DNA from: an uncultured Erysipelotrichaceae bacterium
GTDB taxonomy: Bacteria > Bacillota_I > Bacilli_A > Erysipelotrichales > Erysipelotrichaceae
Assembly: GCA_934675465.1 (NCBI GenBank)
Contig: CAKUQM010000030.1
Coordinates: 1 to 20,956 of the forward strand
DNA length: 20,956 bases
Direction of reading: 5' to 3'
The notes under the pieces are model-generated. The model made no database searches. It was not told where the DNA came from and saw nothing but the letters and a program-made list of their open reading frames with translations. Within the stretch, counting starts at the first letter, position 1. Each line of letters begins with the position of its first letter. Below are positions 14,930-20,956 of this stretch, in pieces. Both the position numbers and the translations under genes were made by a program.

Positions 14930-14941
14930 GTTGATTTTATT
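14901..14941. terminator. Perfect 17-base-pair hairpin at the end of the alpha-glucoside operon
   Basis: AATAAAATCAACTCTCC (14901-14917) and GGAGAGTTGATTTTATT (14925-14941) are perfect reverse complements around a 7-base loop. On the plus strand TTTTATTTTG follows. On the minus strand, after the GH4 gene, the stem ends in TTTTATT. It should work as a terminator for the GH4 operon and possibly in both directions. One arm is also coding sequence of the EIIA remnant. Confidence 0.75.
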
Positions 14942-14977
14942 TTTATTTTGTTTTTCGGATAACTTCCACTTATTACT

Positions 14978-16303
14978 TTATTTTAGTTCTGGCCAATAAT
15001 CTTTGTTAGCCTCAATCATTTCATCAAGAATAGCTTTAGCAACATTAGCAGATGAAATAGTTCTATTTAAAGTAAATGCCTTTAGTGCTTTATCATAAGA
15101 ATGTTCAATTGCCGCTTCTACTAATAATCCTTCACATGCATCCTGTTGCTCAATCAATCCTTTATAAAAACGTTGAATTTTACCAACACGAATTGGTTCA
15201 GGTCCTCTACTAGTAACATAAGCAGGTATTTCAACCATGGCATCACTTGGTAAATTAGCAATAGCACCATTATTAGGAACGATTACAAGTTGTCTACTTC
15301 TAGTATCATTTGCCAATGATTCCACAACGTCAGTTATAAACTTTCCATGAACACCAACATAGAACTGTTTTAAATCTACATTCTCACCATTTTTGATCTT
15401 TTCACAGGCATCAAAAACTCTCTTCTCACGTGTATGAATTACTTGTAATCCACGTACATTATTTATATCAGAATACTTAACGATATCATCACCTAATAGA
15501 TAATATTGCCAATAAGTATTTGGAAGATAGTCATGGAATAAATTTACTATATTTTTTGCATTATTGAATGTGTGAACCCAATCTGCATCTTTAAGTAGAG
15601 CTTCGTTATAACTCTTTTCAGTTAAGTAACCATATTTTGCTACATGTTGCTTTAGTTTTTCTGTAACGTCAACACCTTTGCATCTTACCTTTGTAAACCA
15701 ACCATAATGATTCAATCCAAAATAATCTACTTCCAAATCTGATAGATCAGCATCGAGTATCTCCGCCATTCTTGCTTCGATTTCCACAGGCATATCACAA
15801 ATGTTTAGGATTCTTGCATTAGGTCTAAGCTGATGAGTTGCTTTTGCCACAATTGCTGCTGGATTTGAGTAATTTACTATCCAATAATTCTTTGATGCAT
15901 ATTTTTCGCAATAGTCAATTAATTCAACCATTGGATAAATTGTTCTCAATCCATACGCCATTCCGCCTGGCCCACATGTTTCTTGACCTACACAGCCATG
16001 CTTTAATGAAATCTGTTCGTCTTTAACTCTCATTGCAAGTTTTCCAACACGCATCTGAGCCATGACAAAATCTGCATCTTTAAAAGCTTCCTCTGGATTG
16101 GTACTTACTTTTAATATAATATTTGGATTTTGATCCTTAACAACTTCGTTGACGAGAAGTGCTACTTTATCTTGTCGTTCTTTATCAATGTCGTAAAGCC
16201 ACAATTCTTTTATACTAATTCTCTTCTCTTCCAACAAGTTTTTTACGATACCAGCAGTATATGTACTGCCTCCTCCGCAAATTACAATTTTATAACTTTT
16301 CAT
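14978..16303 (-). CDS. malA: GH4 6-phospho-alpha-glucosidase (maltose-6'-phosphate glucosidase)
   Basis: This 441-residue cytoplasmic protein matches glycoside hydrolase family 4 of the MalA/GlvA type along its whole length. Features are the NAD-binding start IVICGGGSTYTAGIV, DADFVMAQMRVGKLAMR, GQETCGPGGMAYG, NYSNPAAI (144-151), NICDMP with Cys169 and GLNHYG with His199. By analogy with GlvA these Cys and His residues bind the divalent metal. It ends in the familiar EANKDYWPEL. The enzyme hydrolyses maltose-6'-phosphate and related 6-phospho-alpha-glucosides using NAD+ and Mn2+ in a redox-elimination route. AAGGAG lies 11 bases before the ATG. It follows the EIICB and small membrane protein genes, which supply its substrate. 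Confidence 0.93.
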   Translation of the reverse strand: MKSYKIVICGGGSTYTAGIVKNLLEEKRISIKELWLYDIDKERQDKVALLVNEVVKDQNPNIILKVSTNPEEAFKDADFVMAQMRVGKLAMRVKDEQISLKHGCVGQETCGPGGMAYGLRTIYPMVELIDYCEKYASKNYWIVNYSNPAAIVAKATHQLRPNARILNICDMPVEIEARMAEILDADLSDLEVDYFGLNHYGWFTKVRCKGVDVTEKLKQHVAKYGYLTEKSYNEALLKDADWVHTFNNAKNIVNLFHDYLPNTYWQYYLLGDDIVKYSDINNVRGLQVIHTREKRVFDACEKIKNGENVDLKQFYVGVHGKFITDVVESLANDTRSRQLVIVPNNGAIANLPSDAMVEIPAYVTSRGPEPIRVGKIQRFYKGLIEQQDACEGLLVEAAIEHSYDKALKAFTLNRTISSANVAKAILDEMIEANKDYWPELK

Positions 16304-16346
16304 TTAATCAACACTCCTTATTCTATATAAATTTAAATTAATCAAT

Positions 16347-16607
16347 TTATAAATTAGCAATAGTAACTATGATTTGAAAAATATAGACAATAATGTTTAC
16401 AATCGCACCTAAAATACCCATTTTTCCATATTCACTATTTTTATTTGATATTTTTGTTATTAGATATATTGTAACGCCTGCTAAAGGCCATAAGAATCCT
16501 AATATAAATGCTAAAGAAAGTAAAATCATCTCAATAGTTCTCTTGCTTTTATATAAGTTTAATATTTCTTTATAAAATTCCTTAATCTTTTTTACAATCT
16601 TTACCAT
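16347..16607 (-). CDS. Small membrane protein, unknown function
   Basis: This 86-residue protein has a basic N-terminal stretch (about 1-25, rich in Lys) and two hydrophobic segments (about 27-50 and 63-85) joined by a short polar loop SNKNSEYGK. GAGGT seven bases before the ATG supports real translation, as does its position between the EIICB and GH4 genes on the same strand. I do not recognise a family. It could be an accessory or modulator of the transporter or just a small membrane protein carried along. It is preceded by an intercistronic hairpin. Confidence 0.7.
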   Translation of the reverse strand: MVKIVKKIKEFYKEILNLYKSKRTIEMILLSLAFILGFLWPLAGVTIYLITKISNKNSEYGKMGILGAIVNIIVYIFQIIVTIANL

Positions 16608-16620
16608 TTTCTACCTCGTA

Positions 16621-16654
16621 ATGTATGCTAGGTATTCACTACCTAGCATTACAT
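16621..16654 (-). promoter_or_regulatory. Intercistronic hairpin between EIICB and the small membrane protein
   Basis: ATGTATGCTAGGTA (16621-16634) pairs with TACCTAGCAT plus ACAT (16640-16654) with one bulged base and a 5-base loop. No T run follows on the minus strand, so it is unlikely to be a full terminator. It begins three bases after the EIICB stop, a place where such stems protect the upstream mRNA or lower downstream expression. Confidence 0.55.
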
Positions 16655-16657
16655 GTT

Positions 16658-18205
16658 TTAGTCTTCTATTTTCAATGCAGGTTTTACTAGATCATAAATG
16701 TCATGAACATTTAAACCGATAATAACCTGAACTTCGTTTCCTTTTCTTACGATACCTTTTGATGATACTTTCTTCAATAAATCTTCTTTTACTAGATTCT
16801 GATCAACAACTTGAGTACGTAAACGTGTCATACAGCAACCCATTGTTTTAATATTGTCTTTACCGCCTAGACCTTCAATAATATTTGTAACGATCTCATT
16901 GTTTGGTAATGCTGTTGTTTCTGATGTTCCCGCTTCTTGGCCCCAATCTGCAGCACGACCTGGTGTCATAAAGTTGAATTTTTTAATCAATGCCGTAAAT
17001 ACAACGAATGTAATTACAACGAATACTAAACCAACTAGTATGTATAATGGAAATTTAGTAACACTCCAAGGTAAAGTTAAATTGATAGTAAATAATTCAA
17101 TAAATCCATAAATATTATAAGTTTTGATTCCTAACAAGAATAATGTCATTTCACCAAGACCAGTTAATATACCTTTTGCGATCCATAACCAAGGTGATGC
17201 AAATAAAATAATGAAATCCATTGCTTCTGTGATTCCTGCTAATGAAGCAGTAATATAAACTGGAATAATCATAGCAGCAACTGCTTTTTTATTTTCAGGT
17301 CTTGCACAGTAGATCATTGCTAGAGCAGCACCTAATGTTAAGAATTCTTTAGCAAATCCAAATGAAGCAAATCTAATAGATGAATCAAGGGTAGTTAATG
17401 TTCCGTTTGCAATAAGTGGCATTTCAGCATAGAAAATATTTGCAGCACCATTAACAGTAGCTCCATCAATAACAGCTGTTCCACCAATAGCTGTAAAGTC
17501 AAATGGCATCCATAGGAAATGGTGTAATCCTGTTGGAATCAAACTACGGTTCAAGAATCCAAATAAGAATACTCCTAATCCTCCAGAACTTCTAATAAAT
17601 GCAGACATGTTATTAATGAAATTAGCTACTGGTGGCCATAATACTGTTACTGCAATTGAGAATACGATTATTACTGGTATCATAATCAATAGTGCTAAAC
17701 GAGGTCCGCCATAGATCTTTAATACTTCTGGAACCTTAATATCGATTGCTTTATTATAGATCCATGCTGCTAAACATCCAATAATGATTCCACCAAACAC
17801 GTTGATATCAGTTACTTGTAAGCCTAAAACTATTGCTTGACCTGTTGCAAATAATCCCATACCTGCAGCTCCATCTGCGATAAGCTGTCCAGTCATTGTC
17901 AAATATGCATTATTTACATACAAGAACATAATGTAGGACATTAATCCAAATACAGCTGCGTTTGCTTTTTGCTTCTTTGCAAATCCTGCTGTTAACCCTA
18001 CACACAAAACTAAAGCTAAATTGCCAATAATTGCAGAGTTAGTAGCAGCACTTAATAATGTTCCTAAATTAGTTAAAAATGGTACATTAGTAATTGAACA
18101 TACTGTACTGATTGCCAATACGATGCCTACTACTGCAAGATACAATACTGGGTCAACAATTACTCTACCAAAGTTTTGGAATATAACTGCGAGTTTTTCT
18201 TTCAT
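16658..18205 (-). CDS. malB: PTS alpha-glucoside/maltose-type EIICB component
   Basis: This 515-residue protein joins a polytopic EIIC domain (about 1-415) of the glucose/maltose family to an EIIB domain (about 435-515). EIIC shows the typical GFLNRSLIPTGLHHFLWMPF and the sugar-binding GITEAMDF. EIIB shows NIKTMGCCMTRLR, in which Cys458 is the likely phosphorylation site. It resembles GlvC/MalP-type transporters that import maltose-like sugars as 6'-phosphates, matching the GH4 enzyme downstream. No EIIA domain is attached; it would need an EIIA-Glc from elsewhere, and a decayed EIIA remnant lies at the end of the same operon. AAAGGAGG precedes the ATG. The gap to the oxidoreductase gene upstream is 41 bases. 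The symbol is by analogy; exact sugar not proven. Confidence 0.9.
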   Translation of the reverse strand: MKEKLAVIFQNFGRVIVDPVLYLAVVGIVLAISTVCSITNVPFLTNLGTLLSAATNSAIIGNLALVLCVGLTAGFAKKQKANAAVFGLMSYIMFLYVNNAYLTMTGQLIADGAAGMGLFATGQAIVLGLQVTDINVFGGIIIGCLAAWIYNKAIDIKVPEVLKIYGGPRLALLIMIPVIIVFSIAVTVLWPPVANFINNMSAFIRSSGGLGVFLFGFLNRSLIPTGLHHFLWMPFDFTAIGGTAVIDGATVNGAANIFYAEMPLIANGTLTTLDSSIRFASFGFAKEFLTLGAALAMIYCARPENKKAVAAMIIPVYITASLAGITEAMDFIILFASPWLWIAKGILTGLGEMTLFLLGIKTYNIYGFIELFTINLTLPWSVTKFPLYILVGLVFVVITFVVFTALIKKFNFMTPGRAADWGQEAGTSETTALPNNEIVTNIIEGLGGKDNIKTMGCCMTRLRTQVVDQNLVKEDLLKKVSSKGIVRKGNEVQVIIGLNVHDIYDLVKPALKIED

Positions 18206-18246
18206 TGCCTATACCTCCTTTAATCAATGAAATCAAGTAAATGATT

Positions 18247-19254
18247 TTACTGGCTATCTTCCCCTTTTGCCAATAAATCACCAGGAAAAATTATGTTTGT
18301 CTTTTTCCTTAATTCTGTTTGAACCGAGCATACCAATCGACTTTCTTCTTTGAACAAAGAATAACTAGAATTGTCTTTTAAAGTTATCATTTTTTCAAAC
18401 GCAATAAACTCATCAATCATACGATGGCTATATTTACGTTCATCAATTATTTGAGGTTTCTCTCCCTTTATGTGAATTTCAAATGACTCACAAACATTAG
18501 CAGGAGAGTTCATTATGATATAACCATTTTCGCCTTGGATAAGATTTGTACATTGAGCTCTAGAATCTTTTGAAGCTATACAACTACATACGAAGTCAGG
18601 ATACTTCAAAATTGCAATTCCTGAGGTGTCGATATTCTTGCTAATATTTGGATAATACATCACATCATCAGGCTTTCCAAATATTCCTACTACAAAATGA
18701 AGATTGTAAATATTCAAGTCCATCAATGATCCACCAGCTTTTGTATAATCAAATGCAGGTAAAATTATCCCTTGCTTAAATGAATCAAATCTTGATGAGT
18801 ATTGGGAATAGTTCATATTAACAATATGAATAGGTCCTAGCTTTGGTAAAAGTTCTTTAATTTTCCTGTAATTAGGAGAATACTGATTTGTTATGGCTTC
18901 AAATACATAAACATGCTTCTGATCAGCCAGATTATATAAATCATTAAATTCTATTTCATTTATAACAATAGGTTTTTCAATGATAACATTTTTACCTTGT
19001 AGTATTGCTTTCTTTGCAAACTGATAATGCAAATGATTTGGAACACCAATATAAATTATTTCGCAATCTGAACTAAGCATTTCATCATAATCCGTATAAA
19101 TATTTTTAATATGATAGTCATACTGTAATTTTTCTAACGTATTATGTTCAGCTTCAGTACCACAAATTCCACTTAATTCATATTGGGAAAGTTGATCAGT
19201 TATCTTTAAGAAATCTTTTACAATCATGCCAGCCCCTAGAATTCCTAATCTCAT
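18247..19254 (-). CDS. Gfo/Idh/MocA-family NAD(P)-dependent oxidoreductase
   Basis: This 335-residue protein has the Rossmann start MRLGILGAGMI, IYIGVPNHLHYQFA, and the family EKP motif (Glu93-Lys94-Pro95) with the catalytic lysine. A C-terminal beta-sheet domain follows from about residue 120. It is the first gene of the alpha-glucoside operon, with AAAGGAG seven bases before its ATG. Such enzymes oxidise or reduce sugars and inositols. This is an unusual partner for a GH4/PTS pair: it might handle a keto-sugar linked to the redox chemistry of GH4 substrates or a modified disaccharide. That role is inference from position only. The family is too broad to name the substrate. Confidence 0.88.
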   Translation of the reverse strand: MRLGILGAGMIVKDFLKITDQLSQYELSGICGTEAEHNTLEKLQYDYHIKNIYTDYDEMLSSDCEIIYIGVPNHLHYQFAKKAILQGKNVIIEKPIVINEIEFNDLYNLADQKHVYVFEAITNQYSPNYRKIKELLPKLGPIHIVNMNYSQYSSRFDSFKQGIILPAFDYTKAGGSLMDLNIYNLHFVVGIFGKPDDVMYYPNISKNIDTSGIAILKYPDFVCSCIASKDSRAQCTNLIQGENGYIIMNSPANVCESFEIHIKGEKPQIIDERKYSHRMIDEFIAFEKMITLKDNSSYSLFKEESRLVCSVQTELRKKTNIIFPGDLLAKGEDSQ

Positions 19255-19293
19255 GCTAATGCTCCTTTCATGACTTTAATTATAGTTATGATT

Positions 19294-19315
19294 ATTATAA
19301 ATGTAAGCGCTTTTA
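19294..19315 (-). promoter_or_regulatory. Promoter -10 and cre-like site of the alpha-glucoside operon
   Basis: On the minus strand TATAAT lies at 19299-19294. The 14-base TAAAAGCGCTTACA (19315-19302) just upstream matches the catabolite-responsive element core TGNAANCGNTNNCA except at its second base. A CcpA-bound site between -35 and -10 would repress transcription when glucose is present. No good -35 is visible. Confidence 0.5.
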
Positions 19316-19404
19316 TAAATTGTGTAAATAAAGTACGCCTATATGTTTTTATTTATTGACAAAACAGTACTTTTTATACTACTACATAAAATCATTGACA
19401 GTTA

Positions 19405-19410
19405 TATAAT
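19405..19410 (+). promoter_or_regulatory. Candidate -10 of the RpiR-type regulator gene
   Basis: TATAAT lies 20 bases before the start codon, and AGAGG follows as ribosome site. The best -35 at 17 bases is poor (CTACAT). Two TTGACA sequences (19356 and 19395) are not at a normal distance from a -10. An inverted repeat AAAGTAC...GTACTTT (19330-19373) with a long gap may be operator half-sites. Confidence 0.35.
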
Positions 19411-19430
19411 GTTTGTAGAGGTATATATTT

Positions 19431-20291
19431 ATGCTTTTAGAAAAATTCCAAGATCTATCTAAATTTAGCCACACTAATATTACAATTATTAATTATCTTC
19501 TTCAAAATCTTAATGACATAGATAAAATCACTATATCTGAGTTAGCAAGAGAAACATATACTTCCAATCCTACGATTATCCGTTTTTGTCATAGATTGGG
19601 TTTTAATGGTTTTAAAGATTTTAAAATACAGTTAATAAAAGAAATAAATTGCCTGTATGAAAAAATAAATATTATTAATCCAAACATTCCATTTGAATCG
19701 GCCGATACTTTGACTACAATTAGCCATAATCTTTCTGAGTTGATCCAAATCAGCATTAATAAAACATATTTATCGCTGAATATAGAAATGCTAAAAAAAG
19801 CTATAAAAATGATATTAGATGCAAAGAGGCTTTTCATTTTTGGAAAAGGAGATTCTTATATACGTGCACAATCTTTTAAAAATCGTATGATAAAGATTAA
19901 TAAATATATAATTTTGGCTGACGAAAATCATGAAGGCTCTTACAATGTAAGAAACGTTTCTTCAGAAGACTGTGCATTGTTTTTAACCTATAGTGCTACT
20001 CATTACGACTACAATTCATTCATAAATATATTAAAGGTCTCACGAGTACCAACAATTGTAATTACTGCTAACCCTGATGCTTTGCTTGCAAAAAAATGTG
20101 ATGTTGTAATCGCCATACCTCAAGATGAAAGTTTTGATTCTAAAATAGCTTGTTTTACTTCACAAATTGCATTTGAATATATTTTGGATATAATCTATTC
20201 TGCTATTTTTGATAGGAATTATCACTCAAATTATGATGAAAAGAAATTGAAAGAAAAATATGTTAATAAAATAATCTCAGGGGAACTCTAA
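19431..20291 (+). CDS. RpiR-family transcriptional regulator with SIS domain
   Basis: This 286-residue protein has an N-terminal helix-turn-helix of the RpiR type (about 1-77, with ITISELARETYTSNPTIIRF and CHRLGFNGFKDFK) and a C-terminal SIS sugar-phosphate-binding domain (about 105-250, with RLFIFGKGDSY and ALFLTYSATHYDYN). RpiR-type regulators such as GlvR control maltose PTS operons in Bacillus. The divergent placement next to the oxidoreductase-EIICB-GH4 operon makes it the likely regulator, sensing a sugar phosphate such as maltose-6'-phosphate. AGAGGT precedes the ATG. The reading frame is intact. Whether it activates or represses is not visible. Confidence 0.9.
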   Translation: MLLEKFQDLSKFSHTNITIINYLLQNLNDIDKITISELARETYTSNPTIIRFCHRLGFNGFKDFKIQLIKEINCLYEKINIINPNIPFESADTLTTISHNLSELIQISINKTYLSLNIEMLKKAIKMILDAKRLFIFGKGDSYIRAQSFKNRMIKINKYIILADENHEGSYNVRNVSSEDCALFLTYSATHYDYNSFINILKVSRVPTIVITANPDALLAKKCDVVIAIPQDESFDSKIACFTSQIAFEYILDIIYSAIFDRNYHSNYDEKKLKEKYVNKIISGEL

Positions 20292-20603
20292 TACATAATA
20301 TTGGAAGAGGTATTGAACATATATCATTAGAACATATATCTTCAATGTATAAATTGATGAATAAATTAAGCTCTTATGATGATTTCTATAAAATATAGAC
20401 AGCTATTTTTAAAAATATAAGCACAAAAACTCCTTCACAATGATAAATTGTTACCACTATCAAAGGTGGCGATGAAAAATCGTATATTCTGGACCAGAAG
20501 TTAATGATGCTTTATCAGATTTTAAAAAATGAACGCTCAGTGTTTATTTTAGTGGTGTATCATAAGTAAGTTAATATAATACCTGTTTTTCTTAATATAT
20601 TAA
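20292..20603. other. Gene-poor stretch with short open pieces only
   Basis: About 310 bases after the RpiR-type gene hold no gene I can support. A 32-codon open piece on the plus strand (20304-20399, GRGIEHISLEHISSMYKLMN...) lacks a standard start codon. A 40-codon piece at about 20449-20571 (TIKGGDEKSYILDQ...) also lacks one. Both could be remains of decayed genes. No clear terminator for the regulator gene is seen. Confidence 0.5.
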
Positions 20604-20631
20604 AAACCTGGATACAAAACTATCCAAGTTT
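20604..20631 (-). terminator. Probable terminator on the minus strand
   Basis: On the minus strand AAACTTGGATA pairs with TATCCAGGTTT (one U-G pair) around a 6-base loop and is followed by TTAATATATT, with the stem itself ending in a T run. It overlaps by two bases the stop codon of the remnant at 20630-20755 and lies downstream of the GH13 gene end. Confidence 0.65.
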
Positions 20632-20755
20632 AACATAATAATAATCTATCGCTGTTAATTTTTTTAGTTAAACGTAATGCCATTGCTGCTAATAAAAATC
20701 GAACCTTTTTGAATTGGTATCTATGAAGAGGACAACATAATGACAGTTGTGATAC
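20630..20755 (-). pseudogene. 3' end of an unidentified decayed gene
   Basis: An open frame of 41 codons encodes VSQLSLCCPLHRYQFKK, then VRFLLAAMALRLTKKINS and DRLLLC, and stops directly at a terminator hairpin. In the same frame just upstream are a TAA and then another short protein-like piece (FVSLLRNTHE). The arrangement of stop codon plus terminator and the basic, Leu-rich ending suggest the 3' end of a real but broken gene. I do not recognise the family; a transposase end is possible but unsupported. No start codon remains. Confidence 0.4.
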
Positions 20756-20815
20756 TTACTCATGGGTATTTCTTAGTAAACTGACAAATTACAAGAATCC
20801 CGAAAGTATAGCTGT

Positions 20816-20956
20816 CTATCGTTTATATAAAACTATAGACTCATACGGTCTAAGTATATTATTTATATTTGAACTATCCTCATAATTAGAAAGTAAGATC
20901 TCATAATCGCTTAAATCCATATCAAATGTGCATTCTTTCCCATAAAAGTTGCTTAA
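20816..20956 (-). CDS. GH13 alpha-glucosidase, C-terminal end (cut by right edge)
   Basis: The last 46 codons of a minus-strand gene enter from the right edge: NFYGKECTFD, DLSDYEILLSNYED and ILRPYESIVLYKR, then TAG. The pattern LSNYxD...LRPYExxVY is the usual ending of GH13 oligo-1,6-glucosidases and alpha-glucosidases (C-terminal beta domain). Such an enzyme would split isomaltose- or maltose-type sugars in the cytoplasm, fitting the alpha-glucoside operon. The catalytic part lies outside the window, so its exact specificity and integrity cannot be judged. Confidence 0.75.
   Translation of the reverse strand, partial: LSNFYGKECTFDMDLSDYEILLSNYEDSSNINNILRPYESIVLYKR

Noticed and set aside
20304..20399. 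32-codon plus-strand piece after the RpiR-type gene as a small gene
   Set aside because: No ATG, GTG or TTG start at its beginning and no ribosome site in register; kept only as possible debris.

Overview
The window is low-GC (roughly one third G+C) DNA from a Gram-positive, Firmicutes-type bacterium. Genes have strong AGGAGG-type ribosome sites. UGA is used as a stop (for example at the end of the HAD gene at 10674-11324), so this is the standard bacterial code and not a mollicute code. The mix of several PTS systems, split transketolase, a GH4 phospho-glucosidase and RarA suits a fermentative anaerobe of the Erysipelotrichia/Bacilli sort. That placement is an inference; no rRNA or tRNA is present to confirm it.

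Region 1 (1-6303, all minus strand) is a sugar-import and pentose-phosphate region. Reading right to left: a complete mannose-family PTS (EIIA, EIIB, EIIC and EIID as four separate genes, closely spaced or overlapping), a BtpA/SgcQ-family TIM-barrel protein, a beta-phosphoglucomutase-like HAD protein, a strong hairpin, a two-gene split transketolase (N half then C half), another hairpin, and the 5' part of a second transketolase N-half gene that runs off the left edge. The two N-half genes are identical over 272 bases. The divergent gene at 6572-9049 is a LevR-type PRD regulator whose AAA+ domain has lost the parts needed for sigma-54 activation.

Region 2 (9050-14740) looks like an accessory block. 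It holds an AAA ATPase-DUF4143 gene preceded by four 33-base degenerate tandem repeats, a second HAD gene, rarA, an orphan type IV prepilin-like gene with an apparently leaderless promoter, and a second, unrelated AAA ATPase with a C-terminal winged-helix-like region. The second ATPase gene is preceded by three 29-base-spaced copies of a 17-base motif.

Region 3 (14741-20956) is an alpha-glucoside (maltose-type) region. On the minus strand are a Gfo/Idh/MocA oxidoreductase, a PTS EIICB of the glucose/maltose type without an EIIA domain, an 86-residue membrane protein, a GH4 6-phospho-alpha-glucosidase and the decayed remnant of an EIIA-Glc domain. A divergent RpiR-type regulator follows at 19431-20291. 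After it comes about 520 bases of gene debris and then, at the right edge, the C-terminal end of a GH13 alpha-glucosidase on the minus strand.

Working together: the right-hand operon would import and phosphorylate maltose-like sugars and split the 6'-phosphate, using an EIIA supplied from elsewhere. The left-hand operon would import an unidentified sugar as its phosphate and feed it through SgcQ-like, HAD and transketolase steps. The sequence does not identify that sugar.
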